Source of the DNA: an uncultured Sphingomonadales bacterium
GTDB taxonomy: Bacteria; Pseudomonadota; Alphaproteobacteria; Sphingomonadales; Sphingomonadaceae
Reading direction: 5' to 3'
Assembly (NCBI GenBank): GCA_903839675.1
Contig: CAIMDB010000017.1
Span: 1-59,284, forward strand
Length of the DNA: 59,284 nt
The position numbers and the translations under genes were made by a program. Below the pieces are notes generated by a model. The model did no database searches. It saw nothing but the letters and a program-made list of their open reading frames with translations, and was not told the origin of the DNA. Shown here piece by piece: positions 34,098 through 41,584 of this stretch; position 1 is the first letter of the stretch; each line of letters starts with the position of its first letter.

Positions 34098-34188
34098 CGC
34101 TCGCCCTGAGCTTGTCGAAGGGCCGTCCTTTTTTGTCGGCGATAGTGAACAGAAAGGGCAGGGCTTCGACAGGCTCAGCCCAAACGGT
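34098..34188. repeat. Palindromic repeat family A, copy 5
   Basis: CGCCCTGAGCTTGTCGAAGG at the left and GGCTTCGACAGGCTCAGCCC followed by AAACGGTGTT at the right, inverted, in the convergent gap between rsmE and the DUF2855 gene. Confidence 0.87.
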
Positions 34189-34193
34189 GTTGT

Positions 34194-35267
34194 TTACGGC
34201 CTAACCACAACCCCTGTTTCCGGGTTTTGCTGGCCCACCAGCGTGGCCTGAAACACCTCGGTCGCCGCTGCGAGCCCGTCGCGATGCTCGACCTTCATGA
34301 AGCCTTTTGCCGATGCGACAAAGCTCGCCCAAGCGTCGCCGACGGCTTTGGCAAAGCCTGCCGGGCTGAGCGCTTTGATCGTCTTCAAGGCCTCTGTCGG
34401 GGCGAAGAACAAGACAGGCTGCGGCCCGGGGAGCAGTGCCCCGCCAGACCCTTGCGCGCCGACATGAGTGGCGCCCACTGTGCTCGAATATTTGAGATGG
34501 TCGCCCAAAGCTGTGTGCACGGCATGGACCAGCTTGGCGTTTCCGGCGAAATCCACAAAGACGGACGCTGCTGGCGCGAGGGCGGCAACGTCCTCATAAG
34601 CAACGACATCATCGTACAAGCCTGAGGCCTTCACAAAAGCGACATTGCCGGACGAAGTGAGGCCAATGCGGCGGACATTCGGTGAAGCAAGCTTGGCACA
34701 ATGCGCCAGCGCCAAGGCGGTCTTGGACGATGCGCTCGACAGGATGAGCGTGTCGGCCCCGAACCAGTCATTGCGGCGGTAGAAATCCTCGATCAGGAAG
34801 CCCGTCTTGAACAGCGGGCCATAGATCATGCGCGCATCTTCATTGGCCGGATCATGCTCCGGGTCGGCGGCCAAGCGGCTATACTGGTTGTAGAACATGC
34901 TCATCGGCTGGCGATGCGCGGCGCCGTCTGTAAAACCCCCGGCTGAGATGCCGACCGGCACAACATCGAGATGTGTGCCCATGGGGAGATAGCCGTACAC
35001 GCGCTCCCCCACGGCGAGGTCAGAGCAGTTGGAGGCCTCTACGGTTGCATGGCCCCACATGGGGACGATGCCCCACCCTTCGGGCGCCGGGAAGAAGTTC
35101 CAATATTGGAACATGTCGCCCATCACCGCATAGGTGACGTTGTTAGCGGTCACAGCAAAGCTTTCCACCTTCAGGCGGACAGCGCCATCGGCCAGCGGGG
35201 GCAGGTCAATGTCCGTGACGTTCATTGTTGTGAGCGCGTCGCGCTTTGCCCAGACCGCGTGTGCCAT
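34194..35267 (-). CDS. DUF2855 family protein
   Basis: A 357-residue protein with medium-chain-dehydrogenase-like architecture: an N-terminal part (LKVESFAVTANNVTYAVMGD and APEGWGIVPMWGHATV) and a Rossmann-like part (ILSSASSKTALALAHCAK, then VRRIGLTSSGNVAFV). This is the DUF2855 family, of unknown substrate, sometimes linked to quinone or fatty-acid chemistry. It lacks the obvious zinc ligands of alcohol dehydrogenases. It is divergent from the XRE regulator and could be its target. Confidence 0.82.
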   Translation of the reverse strand: MAHAVWAKRDALTTMNVTDIDLPPLADGAVRLKVESFAVTANNVTYAVMGDMFQYWNFFPAPEGWGIVPMWGHATVEASNCSDLAVGERVYGYLPMGTHLDVVPVGISAGGFTDGAAHRQPMSMFYNQYSRLAADPEHDPANEDARMIYGPLFKTGFLIEDFYRRNDWFGADTLILSSASSKTALALAHCAKLASPNVRRIGLTSSGNVAFVKASGLYDDVVAYEDVAALAPAASVFVDFAGNAKLVHAVHTALGDHLKYSSTVGATHVGAQGSGGALLPGPQPVLFFAPTEALKTIKALSPAGFAKAVGDAWASFVASAKGFMKVEHRDGLAAATEVFQATLVGQQNPETGVVVRP

Positions 35268-35369
35268 TGTTGCTCTCCTGTGGTTTCGTTTGCGCCAAGC
35301 TAGACAGCCGCACTGGCCAAAGCAACACAGATAGGCCTTGTTGCGGTGGTAAAAGATGGGCTATCGAAT

Positions 35370-35384
35370 TAACCGATACGGTTA
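35370..35384. promoter_or_regulatory. Perfect palindrome upstream of XRE regulator
   Basis: TAACCG, ATA, CGGTTA: six-base arms match perfectly. It lies 13 bp before the ATG at 35398 and between two divergent genes, the usual place for an autoregulatory operator. Confidence 0.5.
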
Positions 35385-35397
35385 TAGGAACATCCTC

Positions 35398-35961
35398 ATG
35401 ATTACACGCATCCGCGAAGTGCGCCGGGCCAAGGGCCTGACATTGGCCGAAGTCGGGGACAGGTGTGATCCACCGACAACCGCGCAGACCATCGGGCGTT
35501 TGGAAACAGGCACGCGCACTGTGTCGGTCGATTGGCTCAACCGCATTGCCACAGCCTTGGGGGTCGATGCGGGGGATCTTGTCGAGCTGCCCGAACGCGC
35601 GGATCTGCCCGTGGCCGCCATCCTTGGCGCGGACGGGGCCAGCGCCCCGCGCCATGAGCAGGTGGCCGCCGCGCCCGCGGCTGAGGCTGGGGCGATCGCC
35701 GTTCTGGTTGAAGCCGGTGTCGGTGACTATCGGGTCGGTGACCAAATCTGGTGTGCGCGGTTGATGCCCGACAGTTTCGCAGCCGCGCTCAACCGCGATG
35801 TGCTCGTGCCCCGTCCGGCGGGCCGCTTTGTGTTTGGGCGTCTGATCGGGCGGCAAGGTGCACGGCTTCAGATCCTGCCGCTCGGTGCCGGGGCGAAGCA
35901 GCAGATTTTTGATGATCCCGCCTGGATCGCTGTCGCCAGGCGGCTCATCCGCGCGCTTTGA
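35398..35961 (+). CDS. XRE-family transcriptional regulator with S24-like C-terminal part
   Basis: A 187-residue protein. The N-terminal HTH (RIREVRRAKGLTLAEVGDRC and TAQTIGRLETGTRTVS) is clear. The C-terminal half (VLVEAGVGDYRVGDQIWCAR, then FVFGRLIGRQGARLQILPLG) resembles the peptidase-S24/LexA fold, but no Ser-Lys dyad was identified. ATG 35398 has AGGA eight bases upstream and leaves the palindrome in the promoter; an ATG at 35356 would put it inside the gene. Confidence 0.82.
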   Translation: MITRIREVRRAKGLTLAEVGDRCDPPTTAQTIGRLETGTRTVSVDWLNRIATALGVDAGDLVELPERADLPVAAILGADGASAPRHEQVAAAPAAEAGAIAVLVEAGVGDYRVGDQIWCARLMPDSFAAALNRDVLVPRPAGRFVFGRLIGRQGARLQILPLGAGAKQQIFDDPAWIAVARRLIRAL

Positions 35962-36099
35962 TTAGGACGGGAACCGGGGCTGGGACCGACGCTGGATGAC
36001 AGGAATTTAAGGCGCATTTCATTTGCCCGCTGCGGGGTGCCGGTTTAGCCCGACGTCATTCCGATCCGGCTATCGTCCGGTCCATCGAGGGGAGTAACA

Positions 36100-36990
36100 A
36101 TGCGCAAGACGTTTTCTTTCATGCTTCTGGCGTCTGCCGCCATCGGCCTCGCCGCGTGTGGCAACAGTGGATCGGATAGCATTCCGGAAGGTCAGACCGT
36201 CGCCCGTGTCGACAATAGTGATGTCACCATCCATGAGCTCAATGCCGAATTGAGCGGCGCGCAGTTGCCCACCGGTGCCGCGCGCAAGCCCTATGAACAG
36301 GCCGCCCTGCAGCGGATCATCGACCGCCGCATTCTTGCCGACCTTGCACGCGAGAAGAAGCTGGATGACTCGCCCGAATACGTTCTGCTGAAGCAGCGCG
36401 CCGAAGAGCAGGTTCTGGTGGAACTGCTGCAGAAGAGCATCGCGACATCGGCCAAGAAGCCGACCATTCAGGAAGCGAAATCCTTCATCACCGCGAACCC
36501 AACCCTGTTTGCCAACCGCAAGGTCATGACCGTAGATCAGATCCTCTTCCCCGTGCCCAAGGACACCAAGAAGCTTCAGGAACTGGCGCCTCTCAAGACT
36601 ATGACCGATGTCGAAAAGTGGCTGATCGACAATGACATCCAATATCGCCGCCAGCCGACCCAGCTTGATACGCTGCAGGTTCCGCCGGAAATGGCGTCCA
36701 AGATTGTCAGCCTGCCTGCCGGTGAAGTGTTCGTGGTGCCCACCAATGGCGCGGTGTCAGCCAACGTCATTACCGACAGCAAAGCCCAGCCGGTTTCGGG
36801 CGACGAAGCGACCAATGTTGCCATGCGGATGCTCGGCAATAAGGCCATTCAGGCGGCAGCGACGAAGGAACTTGAAGCTGAAGTTAAAAAGCGCCGCGAC
36901 GCTGTGACCTATCAGACCGGCTTTGCGCCGCCCAAGGCTCCGGGCGCGCCAGCCGCCAAGCCGGCAGCCGCAGTCCCCGCAAAGCTCTAA
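36100..36990 (+). CDS. SurA/EpsD-like peptidyl-prolyl isomerase lipoprotein
   Basis: A 296-residue protein with lipobox LAAC (Cys20), so it is lipid-anchored in the envelope. Residues about 35-120 (VARVDNSDVTIHELNAELSG and ALQRIIDRRILADLAREKKL) match the N-terminal helical domain of SurA-type chaperones; a parvulin-like part follows in weakened form (VMTVDQILFPVPKD). The C-terminus is Pro/Ala-rich. EpsD-type members occur in exopolysaccharide gene clusters, and two glycosyltransferases follow directly, but no polymerase or flippase is seen. GGGGAG lies 6 nt before the ATG. Confidence 0.8.
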   Translation: MRKTFSFMLLASAAIGLAACGNSGSDSIPEGQTVARVDNSDVTIHELNAELSGAQLPTGAARKPYEQAALQRIIDRRILADLAREKKLDDSPEYVLLKQRAEEQVLVELLQKSIATSAKKPTIQEAKSFITANPTLFANRKVMTVDQILFPVPKDTKKLQELAPLKTMTDVEKWLIDNDIQYRRQPTQLDTLQVPPEMASKIVSLPAGEVFVVPTNGAVSANVITDSKAQPVSGDEATNVAMRMLGNKAIQAAATKELEAEVKKRRDAVTYQTGFAPPKAPGAPAAKPAAAVPAKL

Positions 36991-37066
36991 CGATTTTGGG
37001 GAACGGAAAGGCGGGGGTGCGCGAAAGCGGCCTCCGCCTCTCCAATTTCGGACACGGGCACTCCGT

Positions 37067-38029
37067 ATGACAGACGCACCAGACCTGTCGATCCTGATGG
37101 TCAATTGGAACACACGCGACATGACGCTCGCGTGCCTGCGCTCTGTATTCGCTGAGACGCGCGATACGCCGTTTGAACTGATCCTAGTCGACAATGGGTC
37201 GGCGGACGGGTCGGCGGAGGCCATTGCCGCTGAATTCCCTCAGGTGAAGGTGATCGCAGAGAGCGAGAACCATGGCTTTGCCAAGGCCAACAATATCGCG
37301 GCAAAACAAGCGACCGGGCAATATCTTCTCCTCCTCAATACCGACACCGTGGTGCTCGATGGCGCCATCGATAAGATCGTCGCCTTTGCGCGTGCCAACC
37401 AGTCCGCAAAGCTTTGGGGTGCGCGCACACTTTGGGAAGATGGCACGCTCAACCCGACATCGGTGTGGAAGCGCATTACGCCCTGGAGCGCCTTTTCCTT
37501 TGCGGTCGGCCTGCGCGGTGCGCTGTCGCGGTTCGAGTTTTTCAACCCCGAAGGCATGGGCCATTGGCCCCGTGACACCGTGCGCGAAGTCGATATCGTC
37601 GCGGGCTGTTTCCTGCTGATGAAGCGCAGCTTCTGGAACGCGCTCGGCGGCTTTGATGCGCGCTTTTTCATGTATGGCGAAGAGGCAGACCTGTGCGCCC
37701 GCGCACGCGCTGCCGGGGCCAAGCCGCTGATGACGCCGGATGCGACGATCGTCCATTATGGCGGCAAGAGTGCGGCCAGCCATGCGAGCAAGATCGTCTA
37801 TGTGATGGGTGCGCGCATCGGCCTTGTGCAAAGCCAGTCGGGGCCGATTGGCGGGGCGATCGGGCGGCTGGCCTGCATCGCCCATGTCGGCATCCGTGCT
37901 TATGCCTTTGGATTGCTGAGCCGCTTGCGGCCTGCGCGCTTTGAAAAGAATGCGCGCGAATGGGGCCATGCCTGGTCCCGCCGGGCGGAATGGCGGGGCG
38001 GGCCAAGCGCCATCGAAGTGAAGCGATAG
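37067..38029 (+). CDS. Family 2 glycosyltransferase
   Basis: A 320-residue GT2 enzyme. The N-terminal nucleotide-sugar domain begins LSILMVNWNTRDMTLACLRS, with VDNGSADGSAEAI and LLLNTDT (the DxD-like metal motif); MYGEEADLCARARAAGAKP near the end of the catalytic domain is typical of rhamnosyltransferase-like GT2s. The substrate is unknown. It starts 76 bp after the SurA-like gene and is followed eight bases later by another transferase, so the three are probably one unit for surface-glycan synthesis. Confidence 0.9.
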   Translation: MTDAPDLSILMVNWNTRDMTLACLRSVFAETRDTPFELILVDNGSADGSAEAIAAEFPQVKVIAESENHGFAKANNIAAKQATGQYLLLLNTDTVVLDGAIDKIVAFARANQSAKLWGARTLWEDGTLNPTSVWKRITPWSAFSFAVGLRGALSRFEFFNPEGMGHWPRDTVREVDIVAGCFLLMKRSFWNALGGFDARFFMYGEEADLCARARAAGAKPLMTPDATIVHYGGKSAASHASKIVYVMGARIGLVQSQSGPIGGAIGRLACIAHVGIRAYAFGLLSRLRPARFEKNAREWGHAWSRRAEWRGGPSAIEVKR

Positions 38030-38037
38030 GGGCCGGC

Positions 38038-38853
38038 ATGACAGATATGACCCATGTGATCCTCACCCGCTTCAACGTGCCGACCAAGGGGCGTGAGGCC
38101 GAAATCCGGTCGCGCACCGGCTGGCTGGAACGGCGCTTCGACATCTTTGAGCAGTATTGCCTGCCAGCGGTGGCGGAACAGACCAATCGCGATTTCATCT
38201 GGATCATCTATTTCGACACAGCGACGCCGGCACCCTTTCGCGAGCGCATCGCCCGGTGCCAGAAAGAGTTTCCGTTCGTTGATCTCTATCGGGAGGATAT
38301 GCCGCTCGACACCGTCGTCGATGATGTCCGCGCGCTGCTGAAGCCCGGCAGTGAGACTGTGCTGACGACGCGGCTCGACAATGATGATGCGATTGCGCGC
38401 GACTTTGTGGAGCGTCTGCGACGCCATGCCCGCGCCGTGCAACCGGGGACCGCGCTCAACTTTCCCGATGGCGTGTCCTGGCGCGATGGCTGGGTGTTCA
38501 GCGCGCGGGATGAGAGCAATCCCTTCGCCTCTGTACTTGAAAAAACGTCGGATTTCCGCACCATCTGGGCGCGGCCGCATGCGCTGCTGCATGAGGCCTT
38601 TGCTATGCATCAGATTGAGGATGGGCTCGGCTGGTTGCAGGTCATCCACGGGGAGAATGTCACCAACCGGGTGAAGGGGCGGCAGCGGCCCGGATCGGTG
38701 CTGGGCGATGCTTTTGCGATACGTCCCGGAAGCGATGTGAAGACACCGGGACCTTTGGATGCGTTGGTGGAAAACCTCGTCCGTTATCCCGTTCGTTTGG
38801 CGCGGGAAACGGCGGTAAAGCTGATCAAGCCATTCCTGAAGGTCGTGCGCTGA
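38038..38853 (+). CDS. Putative rhamnosyltransferase-type glycosyltransferase
   Basis: A 271-residue protein of the putative rhamnosyl transferase family (PF11316-like): HVILTRFNVPTKGREAEI, RFDIFEQYCLPAVAEQTN, FIWIIYFDTATP, and the metal site TTRLDNDDAIARDF. ATG 38038 lies eight bases after the preceding stop, so it is coupled to the GT2 gene. Its 3' end overlaps the convergent membrane-protein gene by about 29 nt. The acceptor is unknown. Confidence 0.85.
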   Translation: MTDMTHVILTRFNVPTKGREAEIRSRTGWLERRFDIFEQYCLPAVAEQTNRDFIWIIYFDTATPAPFRERIARCQKEFPFVDLYREDMPLDTVVDDVRALLKPGSETVLTTRLDNDDAIARDFVERLRRHARAVQPGTALNFPDGVSWRDGWVFSARDESNPFASVLEKTSDFRTIWARPHALLHEAFAMHQIEDGLGWLQVIHGENVTNRVKGRQRPGSVLGDAFAIRPGSDVKTPGPLDALVENLVRYPVRLARETAVKLIKPFLKVVR

Positions 38854-39481
38854 CGGGCTTTGCGGCCCACCATGCGGCAAGAGTTGCTGCGCCATAAGCG
38901 AACCAGGCCAGCCAAGTTGTGCTGGCATCGACCACAGTCGCGACGGGACCGAACCAATTAATCGCCTGCAATATCAGCAGGATGCCCGCCAAAACGTAAA
39001 TGGACAGGCGTAGACCACCTGTCGCCCGGGCGTAGAGCCAGAGTGCACTTATGGTGATCGCAATTTCGAGCGGCATTTCGATCATGGGATGGTTCCACAA
39101 GCCCAGACCGAGCTTGGGCGGCTGGCCGGTGATCGTCAGGTCGGGCACGTGCACCAGCAGATCGAGCAGCCAGTGCGAGACCACGACGGTAAAGCCGATC
39201 AGCGCCGCTGTCCGGTTGCGGGAGGCGATCCAGATGAGGGCGGCAAACATTGCGCCGAACACCGCACTGCCCAACAGGCTGTGCGTATAGGGCATGTGGT
39301 AAAGATCCATCGGGTTCATCACACTGATGCCGGGGGACACGCGCATCTTCTCGGTACCGGTCAGCAGCAGTCCGAAAAAGGCCCAGTCAACCAGCTGTGC
39401 ACCGATGAAAAGGACGGGGAGCGAAGGCGCATCTTTTTGCGTGGCCGCTGCAAGCGCCGGTGCAAAATGACCAATGAACAT
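38825..39481 (-). CDS. Membrane-bound metal-dependent hydrolase-like protein
   Basis: A 218-residue protein with five or six hydrophobic segments. It begins MFIGHFAPALAAA and has MPYTHSLLGSAVFGA and VVVSHWLLDLLVHVPD, the spaced His/Asp pattern of the YdjM/YbcI family of inner-membrane metal-dependent hydrolases. It is the last gene of the pntA operon, at the place where pntB would be expected, but it shares no transhydrogenase motif. Its role is unknown. Confidence 0.75.
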   Translation of the reverse strand: MFIGHFAPALAAATQKDAPSLPVLFIGAQLVDWAFFGLLLTGTEKMRVSPGISVMNPMDLYHMPYTHSLLGSAVFGAMFAALIWIASRNRTAALIGFTVVVSHWLLDLLVHVPDLTITGQPPKLGLGLWNHPMIEMPLEIAITISALWLYARATGGLRLSIYVLAGILLILQAINWFGPVATVVDASTTWLAWFAYGAATLAAWWAAKPVSARPSGMA

Positions 39482-39497
39482 GGACGGGCCTCCCCCT

Positions 39498-39782
39498 TTA
39501 GCGGTCCTTCTTCTTATACATGGCCAGCATCCGCGCTGTGACCGCGAACCCGCCGAAGATATTCACGCTGGCCAACGCCACCGCGATGAGCCCCAGAATC
39601 TTTGCCATCCCCCAGGCCCCCACCGGCGCCGATGCAATGAGTGCCCCGACGATGATGACGGAAGAAATCGCATTCGTCACCGCCATCAACGGCGTGTGGA
39701 GCGCGGGCGTAACCGACCAGACGACGTAATAGCCGACAAAGCAGGCCATTACGAAAATGGAGAGGATCGAGATAAAGTCCAT
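39498..39782 (-). CDS. pntA2: NAD(P) transhydrogenase alpha subunit, membrane part
   Basis: A 94-residue protein with three or four membrane helices, matching the C-terminal membrane domain of PntA (residues about 420-510 of the E. coli protein) as a separate polypeptide: ALHTPLMAVTNAISSVIIVGA is the conserved block. With PntA1 and PntB it forms the proton-translocating transhydrogenase that makes NADPH. It begins directly at the end of the small secreted-protein gene. Confidence 0.93.
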   Translation of the reverse strand: MDFISILSIFVMACFVGYYVVWSVTPALHTPLMAVTNAISSVIIVGALIASAPVGAWGMAKILGLIAVALASVNIFGGFAVTARMLAMYKKKDR

Positions 39783-40151
39783 TTAGCGCTCCGCAGTCCA
39801 AGGCAGGACGAAGTTGCGTCCCTCCGACCATGTTTGCCCGATCATCTTGCCATCCACAAGACAGGCCGAGCTGTGATAAAAGCCCGAACCATCGGTGGTG
39901 CGGAACGCGAGGCACTTGCGATCCTGCCCGCGCCCGACGCGCCCGGCGAGAATTTCGCTGTTGTAAAAGCTGCCGGTGACGGTGCCGTCCTCAGCGACGG
40001 TCAGCACCATCGGCTGCGAATAGGGCGCATCGGTGAGGGCGAGGCGCAGGTCGACTTTCCAGTTCCCGGCCAGTGGGGCGTAACGCTCGACGACGGTTTC
40101 AGCGGAGGCGGCGGAAGCGAGAGCGGCCAAACAGGCGATTAGGACTCTCAC
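39783..40151 (-). CDS. Secreted protein inserted between pntA1 and pntA2
   Basis: A 122-residue protein with a signal peptide (LIACLAALASAASA). The mature part (WKVDLRLALTDAPYSQPMVLTVAEDGTVTGSFYNSEI) reads as a small beta-sandwich or lipocalin-like domain with two Cys (KCLAF, SACLVDG). It starts with GTG overlapping the pntA1 stop (GTGA) and ends where pntA2 starts, so it is firmly within the operon. No family was recognised, and it has no obvious link to transhydrogenase chemistry. Confidence 0.78.
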   Translation of the reverse strand: MRVLIACLAALASAASAETVVERYAPLAGNWKVDLRLALTDAPYSQPMVLTVAEDGTVTGSFYNSEILAGRVGRGQDRKCLAFRTTDGSGFYHSSACLVDGKMIGQTWSEGRNFVLPWTAER

Positions 40152-41278
40152 CCCAGAAGCCTTTCATGCACCACTTTACCGCCCTGTGTCAGGCGGATGG
40201 CGGCGGTGATTTCGTCGTCATCGGGGAGGACGGGTTTGCCGGCGTCCTTGTCCCAAAAGGCGGAGAGGAAATTGAACAGGTTGCGCGCGAACAAAGCCGA
40301 GGAGTCGGCGGCCAAGTGCGCGGGCGTGTTTGAATAGCCGATGATCTTTACGCCGTGCTTCACGACAACCTCATCAGGCTTGGAGCCTTCGACATTGCCG
40401 CCTTGTGCCACGGCCAAGTCGAAGATGACTGAGCCCGGCTTCATCGTTGCAATCTGTGCATCGGTGATGAGGCGCGGGGCCGCACGACCCGGGATGAGCG
40501 CTGTCGTAATGACAATGTCCTGCTTGGCGATATGCGATGAGACAAGCTCGGCTTGTGCCGCCTTATATTCGTCGGACATTTCGGTGGCGTAGCCGCCAGC
40601 GCCTTCGCCTTCGATGCCTTTGACGGCTTCGACGAAGATCGCCTTGGCGCCGAGGGATTCGATCTGTTCCTTCGTTGCCGAACGAACATCGGTCGCCGAG
40701 ACCTGCGCGCCCAAGCGGCGGGCCGTGGCAATCGCCTGAAGCCCCGCCACACCCACGCCCATGATGAAGGCGCGCGCCGCAGAGACGGTGCCTGCCGCTG
40801 TCATCATCATCGGGAAGGCACGGCCATAAGCCGAGGCCGCTTCAATGACGGCTTTATAGCCGGACAGGTTTGACTGTGATGAGAGAATATCCATCGACTG
40901 CGCACGGGTGATGCGCGGCATGAATTCCATCGCCAAAGCGTCCACACCGGCGGCGGCATAGGCATCCACGCGCGCGCGCTGGCCGAACGGATCAAGCCCC
41001 GCCACGATCCAGGCGCCGGTTGCCATGCCCTTGAGTGCCTTGGGGTCTGGCCCCTGCACGCCCAGCACAATGTCGGCGCCCTTCAGCACCTCAGCGGCTT
41101 TGCCGACCGTCGCACCTGCTGCTGCATAATCGGCATCGGCAATGGAGGCGCCTGCCCCTGCACCGGCTTCGACAGCGACAGTGGCGCCCAGCGCGATGAA
41201 TTTCTTCACCGTTTCGGGCGTCGCTGAAACGCGCGTTTCCCCTGCTGCCGTTTCGCGCAGGACGGCGAGTTTTGTCAC
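40148..41278 (-). CDS. pntA: NAD(P) transhydrogenase alpha subunit, NAD-binding part
   Basis: A 376-residue soluble dI domain that binds NAD(H). It shows KLAVLRETAAGETRVSATPE at the N-terminus, MEFMPRITRAQSMDILSSQS, the Rossmann block FIMGVGVAGLQAIATARRLGA, and TTALIPGRAAPRLI. It starts with GTG one base after the stop of the aa3 subunit gene; the frame extends eight codons upstream but family alignment supports the GTG. The subunit is split from its membrane part, as in many alphaproteobacteria. Confidence 0.94.
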   Translation of the reverse strand: MTKLAVLRETAAGETRVSATPETVKKFIALGATVAVEAGAGAGASIADADYAAAGATVGKAAEVLKGADIVLGVQGPDPKALKGMATGAWIVAGLDPFGQRARVDAYAAAGVDALAMEFMPRITRAQSMDILSSQSNLSGYKAVIEAASAYGRAFPMMMTAAGTVSAARAFIMGVGVAGLQAIATARRLGAQVSATDVRSATKEQIESLGAKAIFVEAVKGIEGEGAGGYATEMSDEYKAAQAELVSSHIAKQDIVITTALIPGRAAPRLITDAQIATMKPGSVIFDLAVAQGGNVEGSKPDEVVVKHGVKIIGYSNTPAHLAADSSALFARNLFNFLSAFWDKDAGKPVLPDDDEITAAIRLTQGGKVVHERLLG

Positions 41279-41279
41279 T

Positions 41280-41405
41280 TTAGTTGGAAATGAGAAAGAC
41301 AACGAGCGCGGCGAGGATCGCCGACGCGATTGTGCCCCACTTCAGCATGCTCATCACGCCTGCATAGGTACCTTCATGTGCCTTCATGTCGTTGTTGCTG
41401 GCCAT
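41280..41405 (-). CDS. aa3-type cytochrome c oxidase subunit IV
   Basis: A 41-residue protein: MASNNDMKAHEGTYAG, then one membrane helix (TIASAILAALVVFLISN). It matches the tiny bacterial aa3 subunit IV (COX4_pro_2 family), in which the HEGTY segment is conserved. The main oxidase genes are not in view. It heads the pntA operon, a placement common in alphaproteobacteria. The function of this subunit is mainly structural. Confidence 0.88.
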   Translation of the reverse strand: MASNNDMKAHEGTYAGVMSMLKWGTIASAILAALVVFLISN

Positions 41406-41584
41406 TGCGTCTTCTCCCGTTGAATCCTGAGGCTCCGCTTTAATGGCGGATGAACCGTGTCTCAAGTCTCCATTCAGCTTTCGATTCTTAATTGGCCCGC
41501 GTGTCCGTCGTCACAGGTTTAAGGCCATATTTACGCTTATTATCTAAAAACGTCCGAAATCGGGACAGAATCTCAGGGGGCAAT

